Positions 1 to 6,164 of a stretch of 7,157 nucleotides of DNA are shown piece by piece; position 1 is the stretch's first letter; each line of letters begins with the position of its first letter. Position numbers and translations under genes: made by a program. The DNA is from JBDREF01 sp043820045. GTDB taxonomy: Bacteria; Planctomycetota; Phycisphaerae; Sedimentisphaerales; Anaerobacaceae. The stretch is taken from contig JBDREF010000303.1 of the NCBI GenBank assembly GCA_043820045.1, forward strand, positions 1-7,157, given 5' to 3'. The notes under the pieces were generated by a model, which was not told where the DNA came from, searched no databases, and worked only from the letters and a program-made list of their open reading frames with translations.

Positions 1-1
1 T

Positions 2-454
2 TCAGAGCCTGTGACGTTATACGACTACGCGACGGCCGAGCCGTGGAAGTTCACGGACGGCGTAGAGTTCACCTTCCCGGCCGATGTTCCTGTCACTATT
101 CCCGCCGGAGGATATCTCCTCGTGGTCAAGAAGCCGGAGGCCTTCTCGTGGCGTTATCCTAACGTTCCCGCTGATAAGATTCTCGGCCCGTACGACGGCA
201 GCCTGAGCAACTCCGGCGAGAGGCTGGAGTTGAGCATGCCCGGCGACGTTGACGGGCAGGGCAATCGCTATTACATCCGCATCGACAGGGTCGATTACAG
301 CGACGGCTCGCATCCCGAGGCTACTGCCGGCTCGCTGGACCTGTGGCCAATCGAAGCGGACGGCTACGGCCTGTCGCTAACGAGAGAAGTCCCCGCCGAC
401 TACGCCAACGACCCCGATAACTGGACCGCCTCGACTCCCTCCCCCGGCCGGTAA
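2..454 (+). CDS. Lamin tail domain protein, C-terminal fragment (5' end outside window)
   Basis: The reading frame is open from the first bases of the window, so the gene starts upstream and only about 150 C-terminal residues are seen. They carry the hallmarks of a bacterial lamin tail (LTD) domain: a W-K-F-x-D-G-V-x-F-x-F-P strand, an I-P-A-G-G-Y-L-L-V-V segment, the I-L-G-P-Y-x-G-x-L-S-N-x-G-E-x-L-x-L core, and an ending of the N-W-T-A-S-T-P-S-P-G type that commonly closes the domain. LTD domains are immunoglobulin-like beta folds found at the C-terminus of large exported multidomain proteins (with CotH, lamin G-like or nuclease modules) in planctomycetes and others. Which modules precede it cannot be seen. 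An internal ATG at 5' position 11-13 exists but splits the domain's first strand, so it is not the start. The role is probably extracellular adhesion or surface display, which is inference. Confidence 0.82.
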   Translation, partial: SEPVTLYDYATAEPWKFTDGVEFTFPADVPVTIPAGGYLLVVKKPEAFSWRYPNVPADKILGPYDGSLSNSGERLELSMPGDVDGQGNRYYIRIDRVDYSDGSHPEATAGSLDLWPIEADGYGLSLTREVPADYANDPDNWTASTPSPGR

Positions 455-474
455 GAAAACCATTATTTTGCAGC

Positions 475-503
475 TTGACCGGCATTATCACGTCCTCTAT
501 CAT
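475..503 (+). promoter_or_regulatory. Sigma70-type promoter of the lipoprotein/radical SAM operon
   Basis: TTGACC (475-480) and TATCAT (498-503) are separated by exactly 17 bp, and each hexamer is one mismatch from consensus. Transcription would begin near 510, giving a leader of about 77 nt before the ATG at 587. A GCGATT/AATCGC inverted repeat (508-513 and 525-530, 11-nt loop) would lie at the very 5' end of that RNA. This is sequence-based prediction only. Confidence 0.6.
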
Positions 504-573
504 AAGAGCGATTTGGGACAACTTAATCGCAGGAAAAGACCTGGAACCGATAGCGAAACGATGAGAATCAAGT

Positions 574-580
574 AAGGAGA
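574..580 (+). promoter_or_regulatory. Shine-Dalgarno for the lipoprotein gene
   Basis: AAGGAGA sits six bases before the ATG at 587 and selects this start, placing the lipoprotein signal right at the N-terminus. It is one of only a few strong ribosome binding sites in the window. Confidence 0.75.
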
Positions 581-586
581 CAGATA

Positions 587-1810
587 ATGAGGCACGTAAA
601 ATTACTGGTTGTTCTGTTGTGCGTTGGGATCTCGGCCGGCTGTCTGGAGGGACAAAAGAAAATGGCGAAAAACACATTTGGCGACGACCTGAAGTTTCTT
701 GAGAAGCATACCGAGGTAGTCATTCTGTCGGACTCGAAGGACCGCAGCCATGTGGCCGTACTGCCCGGGATGCAGGGGCGTGTGATGACCAGCAGTGCCG
801 AGGGGGCAGCCGGACTGAGCTTCGGCTGGATCAACCGTGAGCTAATCGGTTCGGGCAAAATTGCAGAGCACATCAACGTTTTCGGCGGCGAAGACCGCTT
901 CTGGATTGGACCGGAGGGCGGGCAATTCTCGGTCTTTTTCAAGAACGGCGTACCGTTCGACCTCGAACACTGGTTTACTCCGGCGCCGGTAGATACCGAG
1001 CCGTTCGAGCTTGCCTCCAAATCTCAAAATCGCGTGCTTCTGAAAAAGGACATACAATTAGAGAATTACTCGCAGACCGTTTTCAAGCTTCGCGTTGACC
1101 GCGAGGTCCGAGTCCTCGAACAATATGAGGCCGGCAATTGGCTGGGTGTGTCTCCGGGCAAGACGGTCAAGATGGTGGCATTCGAATCGACCAACAAGAT
1201 GACCAACACCGGCACGAAAGCGTGGGAAAAGGACAGCGGGCTGCTCTCGATCTGGATTCTTGGCATGTTCAATCCGTCGCCGGCGACGACAGTGGTTGTC
1301 CCCTTCGCCAAGGGGCCGGAGAGCAAGCTCGGCCCGGCGGTTAATGATGCCTACTTTGGCAAGGTTCCCGCCGACCGCCTAATTGTTAAGGACGGCGTAT
1401 TGTTCTTCAGCGGCGACGGTCAATACCGCAGCAAGATAGGCCTTTCGCCCCAGCGTTCCAAGCCGATACTCGGAAGCTACGATGCGGTTAACAAGGTCCT
1501 GACAATCGTCCAGTACAACAAACCCACTGACACAACCGACTACGTCAACTCGATGTGGGAACTCCAGGATGAGCCGTACAAGGGCGACGTGGTCAACTCG
1601 TATAACGACGGTCCCGCCGAACCGGGCGCCAAGCCGCTCGGGCCGTTCTACGAGCTTGAGACATCATCTCCGGCGGCGGCCCTGGAGCCGGGCCAGACGA
1701 TATCGCACATACATCGCACGTTCCATCTGCAGGGCCCGGAAGCCGACCTCGACCCGATTGCCAAAGCGACGCTCGGAGTGGGGATAGACGAAATTAAATC
1801 AGCGCTATAG
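587..1810 (+). CDS. DUF6786-like lipoprotein
   Basis: This 407-residue protein begins with a lipoprotein signal: basic M-R-H-V-K, a hydrophobic core (residues 5-15) and a lipobox S-A-G-C with the lipidated cysteine at 19. It is therefore expected to be membrane-anchored on the periplasmic side. The start is fixed by AAGGAGA at 574-580, seven bases before the ATG. Recognisable blocks are G-R-V-M-T-S-S (64-70), S-F-G-W-I-N-R-E-L-I (78-87), H-I-N-V-F-G-G-E-D-R-F-W-I-G-P-E-G-G-Q (95-113), P-x-D-T-E-P-F (134-140) and F-Y-E-L-E-T-S-S-P-A (354-363). I recall these as typical of DUF6786 proteins from Bacteroidota and planctomycetes. The last block, with its following L-E-P-G-Q and H-x-H-R-T-F-H, resembles the end of galactose-mutarotase-like carbohydrate-binding folds, so a sugar-related role is possible but unproven. 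The radical SAM gene starts 34 nt downstream and is probably co-transcribed. No enzymatic activity can be assigned. Confidence 0.85.
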   Translation: MRHVKLLVVLLCVGISAGCLEGQKKMAKNTFGDDLKFLEKHTEVVILSDSKDRSHVAVLPGMQGRVMTSSAEGAAGLSFGWINRELIGSGKIAEHINVFGGEDRFWIGPEGGQFSVFFKNGVPFDLEHWFTPAPVDTEPFELASKSQNRVLLKKDIQLENYSQTVFKLRVDREVRVLEQYEAGNWLGVSPGKTVKMVAFESTNKMTNTGTKAWEKDSGLLSIWILGMFNPSPATTVVVPFAKGPESKLGPAVNDAYFGKVPADRLIVKDGVLFFSGDGQYRSKIGLSPQRSKPILGSYDAVNKVLTIVQYNKPTDTTDYVNSMWELQDEPYKGDVVNSYNDGPAEPGAKPLGPFYELETSSPAAALEPGQTISHIHRTFHLQGPEADLDPIAKATLGVGIDEIKSAL

Positions 1811-1844
1811 AAGTAATGGGAACCGGCGCCATTGCACAAAAAGA

Positions 1845-2711
<867 letters not shown>

Positions 2712-2791
2712 GCGAATCTCGCAAAAACTCTTGAAGCCGAAGAACATGGCTGTCTTTTAACTGATAAAGGCGAACTTCCCGGCGGCAAGTG

Positions 2792-2800
2792 TGGTATAAT
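2792..2800 (+). promoter_or_regulatory. Extended -10 promoter for the transglutaminase gene
   Basis: A perfect TATAAT (2795-2800) is preceded by TGG, giving the extended -10 form TGn-TATAAT. No good -35 hexamer lies 17 bp upstream (the bases there read GAACTT), which is tolerated for extended -10 promoters. The predicted start is near 2807, leaving a leader of about 117 nt before the ATG at 2924. The leader contains a short hairpin (CGAAC at 2815-2819 with GTTCG at 2826-2830) and the palindrome GGAACGTTCC at 2875-2884. Confidence 0.55.
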
Positions 2801-2923
2801 GAAGTGGTTGGATTCGAACATGTAAGTTCGCAAAAACATGGTACTTTTTGACCAACGTGGGGGTTTCCGGGGAAGGAACGTTCCGGCTTTGACTGATGTG
2901 TATTGTCCTCATGGAGAGACTAA

Positions 2924-3937
2924 ATGACGTTGCGAAAACTATTTTCTATTTCGTTGCTGGTTAGTTCGGTGGCTGCGGCAGGTGCCGGCAATCATTCTAT
3001 GCCTCGCTACATGAGGGAGCCCCCATATAGACCTCCCTGGATGTCTATCCAAAACAATATGGTAGAATTTGACCTGTCTTATGATTTCTCGGTGCCGGGC
3101 GAAACTCGCAGGATTAGTTTCGTCGCCGTACTTCCGCAGACAATACCCGACAGGCAGACCGTTCTGGGCATAAGTTACTCTCCCAAGCCGTCGAGGATTT
3201 TCAACCGGAACGGCAACCGCTACGCCGAGTTTGTCTTTGTCAGGCCGGAAAGGCACGTAGATGTAAAAATAAGCGTCAAGGCCGAATTGTTCAGATATGA
3301 CCTGATGACCGCCATGACGAGACGCGAAACCGAACCGTCCGAAGACCTTCAGCTCGCGGAGTTTTTGAGGCAGGAGAAATACATAGAAAAGGACCATGAC
3401 CTTATACAGGAAGCCGCAGACGGCATCGAAGGCGAGACGGACATAGACATAGCGAAGAATATATATGACTATGTCGCCGACAATATGGAGTACGCGGTCA
3501 CCGGAGGCAGGGGGCTCGGGGCAGTGAAGGCGCTGCAGCGGGGAAAGGGTGATTGCACCGAGTACTCCGATCTGTTCGCAGCCATCTGCAGGGCGAAAAA
3601 ACTCCCGGCGAGGGTCGTCACAGGCTACACCGTGCGAACGGACTCGACTCCGCCGAGACATAATTGGGTAGAGGTCTATCTGCGCGGGTACGGCTGGGTC
3701 CCCTTCGACCCAACCTCTGGAGCCATGGAGAACATCATGATCCGGGGCAGGGCGTTCAGCAGAATGTGGCCGGTGTACATCTATCTGTCTCACATCCGCA
3801 ACGATGAAATGCTGGACAACTACGGCTTCGGGGCATACAAATACTGGGGCGACAGAGTCACATTCAAAGACTCAATCGAATTCAGGCAGCCTGTTCCACC
3901 CATCCGAACGAACCGCCCCGACTCCGGTAATCCGTAA
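2924..3937 (+). CDS. Secreted transglutaminase-like (cysteine protease fold) protein
   Basis: This 337-residue protein starts with a signal peptide (M-T-L-R-K, hydrophobic 6-20, A-A-A-G-A-G around 17-22), so it should act outside the cytoplasm. The C-terminal half holds a transglutaminase-like core with the Cys-His-Asp triad: C211 in G-D-C-T-E-Y-S-D-L-F, H246 in R-H-N-W-V-E-V-Y, and D262 in W-V-P-F-D-P-T. The preceding helix, D-I-A-K-N-I-Y-D-Y-V (175-184), matches the usual lead-in of the domain. Residues 45-125 are beta-rich and resemble the N-terminal region often found before this domain. Bacterial members are mostly thought to be proteases or amidases acting on peptides or cell-envelope material; the substrate here is unknown. 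The start is supported by GGAGAG (2913-2918), five bases before the ATG. It has its own promoter and is convergent with the small membrane gene at 4003-4194. Confidence 0.93.
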   Translation: MTLRKLFSISLLVSSVAAAGAGNHSMPRYMREPPYRPPWMSIQNNMVEFDLSYDFSVPGETRRISFVAVLPQTIPDRQTVLGISYSPKPSRIFNRNGNRYAEFVFVRPERHVDVKISVKAELFRYDLMTAMTRRETEPSEDLQLAEFLRQEKYIEKDHDLIQEAADGIEGETDIDIAKNIYDYVADNMEYAVTGGRGLGAVKALQRGKGDCTEYSDLFAAICRAKKLPARVVTGYTVRTDSTPPRHNWVEVYLRGYGWVPFDPTSGAMENIMIRGRAFSRMWPVYIYLSHIRNDEMLDNYGFGAYKYWGDRVTFKDSIEFRQPVPPIRTNRPDSGNP

Positions 3938-4002
3938 ACAGCTTTCGAGGCGGAGGATTCGAAGGGCACCGGGGTCTCACGGTTGCTAAGGCTTTTGAAA
4001 AG

Positions 4003-4194
4003 TCAAGCTTCCGGGTTGCCCTGACCTTGCTCTTTGGTCTCGCGCCTGGCTGCGCAGCAGCACGTTCCGGCCAGTGCAGTAGCTGCCAGCAGAACGCCAA
4101 GAACGGTAAGAGCAATCTTGGCCCAGGACACGGACAGCCATGCAAAGACAATTACCAGGACTGCCAGTACGGCTCTACAGTAACATCGGGACAT
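4003..4194 (-). CDS. Small two-helix membrane protein with CCC motif
   Basis: This 63-residue protein, not assigned to a named family, has two likely membrane helices (about residues 7-24 and 26-43) followed by G-T-C-C-C-A-A-R-R and a charged tail rich in K, E and Q. Two more cysteines are at positions 4 and 6. The layout loosely resembles DUF2892-type small membrane proteins, in which a helix pair ends in a cysteine-containing turn, but this is not a firm match. The start is chosen by a near-perfect Shine-Dalgarno, AAAAGGAGG (complement of 4200-4208), five bases before the ATG. A longer frame beginning at 4218 has no such site and would place the start upstream of the Shine-Dalgarno. The gene runs toward the transglutaminase gene with 65 bp between stops. 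Metal or redox binding by the CCC cluster is conceivable but speculative. Confidence 0.72.
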   Translation of the reverse strand: MSRCYCRAVLAVLVIVFAWLSVSWAKIALTVLGVLLAATALAGTCCCAARRETKEQGQGNPEA

Positions 4195-4199
4195 TCTTG

Positions 4200-4208
4200 C
4201 CTCCTTTT
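4200..4208 (-). promoter_or_regulatory. Strong Shine-Dalgarno of the small membrane gene
   Basis: On the minus strand the bases read AAAAGGAGG followed by CAAGA and then ATG. This is the strongest ribosome binding site in the window. It decides the start at 4194 and is the main evidence that this short reading frame is a real gene. Confidence 0.8.
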
Positions 4209-4238
4209 CAAAGATCATTCATCTCGTGCTTCCTGCAC

Positions 4239-4267
4239 TGAGATTTCACTTGTGCGGGCAAATCTCA
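4239..4267. repeat. Perfect 8-bp inverted repeat upstream of the small membrane gene
   Basis: TGAGATTT (4239-4246) and AAATCTCA (4260-4267) form a perfect inverted repeat with a 13-bp spacer. The arm centres are 21 bp apart, about two helical turns, as expected for an operator bound by a dimer. It lies between the DUF72 remnant and the small gene, both on the minus strand. It lacks a T-tract on either side, so an intrinsic terminator is less likely. Function is inferred from position only. Confidence 0.5.
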
Positions 4268-4292
4268 CAATCCCACGGCAATACAGAGAATC

Positions 4293-4481
4293 TTACACAA
4301 ACCAGCGGCGGTGAGCAAACTCTTCTTGCGCGTCACACAGTTTTCTCAACTGCATTGCGTTCTTTATGGCGTGGCCGTGGGCGTCGTTGCTGAAATAGGC
4401 GTAGATGACGCGAACTCTTTGCGTCTGGTCGTAATACCACCCCGATGTACCGATCCGAATATCACAACCCGCTTTGCTCAT
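4293..4481 (-). pseudogene. DUF72 (YecE-like) gene with large internal deletion
   Basis: The 62-codon minus-strand frame joins two separate parts of the DUF72 family. Residues 1-18 (ending I-R-I-G-T-S-G-W-Y-Y-D) are the family's characteristic N-terminus. Residues from about 23 (R-V-I-Y-A-Y-F-S-N-D-A-H-G-H-A-I-K-N-A) are its characteristic C-terminal strand and helix. In intact members of roughly 240-300 residues these pieces lie about 200 residues apart on a TIM-barrel-like fold, so nearly the whole barrel is missing here. The junction falls around D18-Q-T-Q. The frame is preserved across it and the stop lies at 4293-4295. There is no Shine-Dalgarno, but a -10-like TACAAT (complement of 4489-4494) sits seven bases before the ATG. 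It is most simply a decaying gene; a functional mini-protein is unlikely, since no complete fold can remain. Confidence 0.8.
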
Positions 4482-4572
4482 GGAAGATATTGTAACACTT
4501 TGGACAATTCCTGAAATCGCCATTTGCCAAGATAAGGCCGGAAACAAGTGGAAGCCAGCCTAATTTTTCTTG

Positions 4573-4601
4573 TTGAAATACGGCATTGTGATCCATATAG
4601 T
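4573..4601 (+). promoter_or_regulatory. Distal sigma70-type promoter of the toxin-antitoxin module
   Basis: TTGAAA (4573-4578) and TATAGT (4596-4601) are 17 bp apart, each one mismatch from consensus. Transcription would start near 4608, giving a leader of about 41 nt that contains AGGA at 4633-4636, a usable though distant Shine-Dalgarno for the ATG at 4649. Confidence 0.55.
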
Positions 4602-4613
4602 TTAACATAAAGT

Positions 4614-4642
4614 TTGACTTGGCGGCATTTGCAGGATATACT
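4614..4642 (+). promoter_or_regulatory. Proximal sigma70-type promoter of the toxin-antitoxin module (leaderless start)
   Basis: TTGACT (4614-4619) and TATACT (4637-4642) are 17 bp apart, each one mismatch from consensus. Only six bases separate the -10 from the antitoxin ATG at 4649, so the normal transcription start coincides with the start codon and the mRNA would be leaderless. ATATA (4636-4640) and TATAT (4646-4650) form an inverted repeat over the -10 and start codon, and GTTTAAC (4600-4606) and GTTTGAC (4612-4618) are direct repeats across the promoter pair; either could serve as an autoregulatory operator (inference). Confidence 0.65.
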
Positions 4643-4648
4643 AATTAT

Positions 4649-4834
4649 ATGACCAGCAAAGAGATAGCAATCAAGATTATTCAAGACCTGCCCGATTCAG
4701 TGACTTGGGCTGATATTGAGGAGCGAATCCGCTTTCTTGCGGCCATTGACAAGGGCTTGGCCGATATAAAATCCGGCAAAATTGTGCCGCATAAGGAAGT
4801 GAAAGAAAGTCTCAAGAAATGGCTTCCCATATAG
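4649..4834 (+). CDS. Antitoxin of a ParE/RelE-type module
   Basis: This 61-residue protein begins M-T-S-K-E-I-A and contains a helical stretch, W-A-D-I-E-E-R-I-R-F-L-A-A-I-D-K-G (20-36). It ends with D-I-K-S-G-K-I-V-P-H-K-E-V-K-E-S-L-K-K-W-L, a C-terminal pattern (G-x-x-x-x-H-x-E-V-x-x-x-L-x-K-W) seen in many short antitoxins paired with ParE/RelE toxins. No ribbon-helix-helix motif can be assigned with confidence, so the DNA-binding class is open. The toxin gene overlaps its last 16 bases, consistent with translational coupling. The ATG at 4649 is chosen over a TTG at 4619 because the latter lies inside the proximal promoter and adds ten residues unlike the family. Its expected job is to bind and neutralise the toxin and repress the operon, which is family knowledge. 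Confidence 0.82.
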   Translation: MTSKEIAIKIIQDLPDSVTWADIEERIRFLAAIDKGLADIKSGKIVPHKEVKESLKKWLPI

Positions 4835-5118
4835 TCTGGTCGCAAACAGCGGTTGAAGGCCTGAAAGAAATCGTTCAGTACATCGCTTTGGACGACCTTG
4901 GTGCTGCAGCCAAACTTGCAGATCGAATTATACAATGTATTGAGACCGCATCCAAGCTGCCGTTTTCCAATCGGGCTGTTCCCGAAAAAGCCGAAGAGTC
5001 TATTCGCGAGGCAATCCTTAAGCCATATCGGCTGATCTACCAAGCAGATGCAGACCGCAGCGTAATCCACGTTTTGAGGATATGGCACGCCGCACGTGGG
5101 GTACCGGACATTGAATGA
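4819..5118 (+). CDS. RelE/ParE superfamily toxin
   Basis: This 99-residue protein matches the ParE/RelE toxin fold in length and pattern: I-V-W-S-x-x-A (5-11), L-K-E-I-V-Q-Y-I (15-22), a helix over 28-46, L-P-x-S-x-R-A-V-P-E (47-56), I-R-E-A-I-L-K-P-Y-R-L-I-Y (62-74) and V-L-R-I-W-H-A-A-R (85-93). ParE members target DNA gyrase and RelE members cleave mRNA on ribosomes. The P-x-x-x-R-x-V-P-E and R-E-x-x-x-x-x-Y-R-x-I-Y signatures favour the ParE-like side, but the target cannot be told from sequence alone. The ATG at 4819 lies inside the antitoxin gene (16-nt overlap) with no good Shine-Dalgarno, so translation probably depends on ribosomes finishing the antitoxin. All signature positions are present, so the toxin looks intact. 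Confidence 0.9.
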   Translation: MASHIVWSQTAVEGLKEIVQYIALDDLGAAAKLADRIIQCIETASKLPFSNRAVPEKAEESIREAILKPYRLIYQADADRSVIHVLRIWHAARGVPDIE

Positions 5119-5215
5119 ATTCGACCCACGGATTACGGGCCACGAGCGACGGTTTTGTCTTGCCTTCACCTCGAATTTTGACAAAAATAAGTGTGACAAA
5201 ACTGAATTGGAAGGA

Positions 5216-5234
5216 TGGGCAGAAGACTTGCCCA
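5216..5234. other. Hairpin-forming inverted repeat downstream of the toxin
   Basis: TGGGCA (5216-5221) and TGCCCA (5229-5234) form a perfect 6-bp stem with a 7-base loop, about 100 bases after the toxin stop. There is no following T-run, so it is at best a weak terminator or an RNA-stability element. The surrounding 5119-5272 stretch otherwise holds a consensus TTGACA (5178-5183) with no matching -10, and two TGACAAAA copies 15 bases apart. Confidence 0.35.
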
Positions 5235-5272
5235 CATTGTAGAACTCCACCCTTGCTCTGGGGCCAAAAGAA

Positions 5273-5710
5273 ATGGAAATGTCAGATTGGATTTCAGTCA
5301 TTGCGCTACTTTTATCAGTTGTGAGCGCCGTGATCGCTTGGTGCTCGGTGAAACAATCAAAGCGCCAAAACGAAATATCCATCCACAATCAAAAACTCGT
5401 AATATATGAGGAATTTTCCCACCTGATGGTCGACTTAATGACTCTCGGTGGACTAAACGTGTCCAGAGAGGTCCTCTTAGACTTCTATAAGGTAGAGAGG
5501 TTATCAGAGTTCTACTATGGTACGGAGCTTGGTGCGGACTTGGCGAACTACTTCATGCAGGCTGATGAATTGCTACGGATTCGCCATCGCATGCATGAGG
5601 CAGAAAAACGGAACGATCCTAACTTCCCTGAAATACGAAATAAGTTCCTGATACTTGAGGGAAAAGCTGCGACTTGTGCGACCAAGACAGTGTGCACGAA
5701 TCGGACGTAA
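5273..5710 (+). CDS. Membrane-anchored hypothetical protein, C-terminus possibly frameshifted
   Basis: This 145-residue protein belongs to no family I can name. It has one N-terminal membrane helix (about 5-25, S-D-W-I-S-V-I-A-L-L-L) followed by a basic stretch (K27-R31) and a helical cytoplasmic domain with I-Y-E-E-F-S (44-49) and E-F-Y-Y-G-T-E-L (79-86). This layout of one anchor, then a helix-rich domain with a Y/F-x-G-x-E-L block, recurs in short orphan proteins of accessory regions. Two starts, 5273 and 5279, are possible and neither has a clear Shine-Dalgarno. The last 15 residues (K-A-A-T-C-A-T-K-T-V-C-T) look unlike the rest. A second frame (5652-5777) stays open from just before that point and encodes a basic, helix-like tail ending A-L-R-K-K-T-K, so a shift near 5660 is possible. 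Base use is more AT-rich than in the flanking genes, consistent with transfer. Confidence 0.65.
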   Translation: MEMSDWISVIALLLSVVSAVIAWCSVKQSKRQNEISIHNQKLVIYEEFSHLMVDLMTLGGLNVSREVLLDFYKVERLSEFYYGTELGADLANYFMQADELLRIRHRMHEAEKRNDPNFPEIRNKFLILEGKAATCATKTVCTNRT

Positions 5711-5859
5711 TATTAGGACTCGGATGCAGGCTTGGCTGTCACGTAGTGTGAACGCGCTACGAAAGAAGACAAAATAAATCGCTGCGAGTTTTCTAAACGC
5801 ATGATAATCCTCGGAATGGAGATCAAGTTGAATTTGCACAAGGCAATCTGTGAGGAAAT

Positions 5860-6090
5860 ATGGATTTTGGACCGCAACAGATTGCGAAGTGGCTTGTTGT
5901 GATGGGAATCATCATAGCGGCGCTGGGCTCCTTGATGGTGTTGCTGGGGCGGCTCGGATTGTTCAAGTTGCCGGGCGACCTGGAGTTCGGCTCTAAGAAC
6001 TGGCGGGTCTATATCCCGATAGCGAGCTGCGTGCTCATTTCGATTATCCTGACCCTTGTCCTGTGGTTGATCAATTACTTTCGCCGTTGA
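5860..6090 (+). CDS. DUF2905 family small membrane protein
   Basis: This 76-residue protein matches DUF2905 along its whole length. It has a first membrane helix (11-31), the diagnostic L-G-L-F-K-L-P-G-D-L (32-41), a short loop with the family's Y-I-P-I (51-54) and a second membrane helix (52-72) ending L-V-L-W-L. The function of DUF2905 is unknown; these are short, widespread inner-membrane proteins often found near DNA-repair genes, which fits the PolX gene 74 bp downstream. AGGA (5853-5856) lies three bases before the ATG, a tighter spacing than usual. The 149 bp upstream hold no convincing promoter, only a lone GATAAT at 5803-5808. Confidence 0.93.
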   Translation: MDFGPQQIAKWLVVMGIIIAALGSLMVLLGRLGLFKLPGDLEFGSKNWRVYIPIASCVLISIILTLVLWLINYFRR

Positions 6091-6119
6091 AGCACAGGCG
6101 GTTCGTATCGCGGTAGCGG

Positions 6120-6157
6120 CGGATATAACTTCTCTTTCAGCGTGCTCCGGATATAAT
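6120..6157 (+). promoter_or_regulatory. Duplicated CGGATATAA and -10 element at the polX start
   Basis: CGGATATAA occurs twice, at 6120-6128 and 6148-6156, 28 bases apart. The second copy contains a perfect TATAAT (6152-6157), seven bases before the polX ATG at 6165. Transcription from it would begin at or within a base of the start codon. No -35 hexamer is obvious 16-18 bp upstream and no Shine-Dalgarno precedes the ATG. The first copy gives a TATAAC (6124-6129). Confidence 0.45.
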
Positions 6158-6164
6158 CGCATAT

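Noticed and set aside
1815..1833. AATGG/CCATT stem between the lipoprotein and radical SAM genes
   Set aside because: Short stem without T-run; the 34-nt gap is better read as an operon junction.
2735..2758. AGCC/GGCT stem followed by TTTT after the radical SAM gene, as a terminator
   Set aside because: The stem has only four pairs with a nine-base loop and the T-run is short and offset; too weak to call.
2939..3793. 284-residue minus-strand open frame opposite the transglutaminase gene
   Set aside because: The plus strand encodes a complete signal peptide and Cys-His-Asp transglutaminase core; the antisense product resembles no family and has no ribosome binding site.
3942..3965. CTTTCGA/TCGAAGG stem between the convergent genes, as a bidirectional terminator
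   Set aside because: Seven pairs including one G-U and a ten-base loop, but no T-run on either strand.
4027..4314. 95-codon plus-strand frame over the small membrane gene
   Set aside because: The minus strand has a perfect Shine-Dalgarno and two hydrophobic helices; the plus-strand product is low-complexity and without a ribosome binding site.
4619..4648. TTG start extending the antitoxin by ten residues
   Set aside because: It lies within the proximal promoter (directly after the -35), and the added residues do not resemble the start of known antitoxins.
5115..5324. 69-codon plus-strand frame whose ATG overlaps the toxin stop (ATGA) and contains C-P-H-C
   Set aside because: The overlap and the CxxC are suggestive of a third gene with a zinc knuckle, but the second cysteine pair is missing, there is no family resemblance, and its end overlaps the membrane-anchored gene starting at 5273.
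4681..5388. 235-residue minus-strand open frame across the toxin-antitoxin genes
   Set aside because: The plus strand carries clear ParE/RelE and antitoxin signatures with coupled starts; the antisense product has no recognisable domain.
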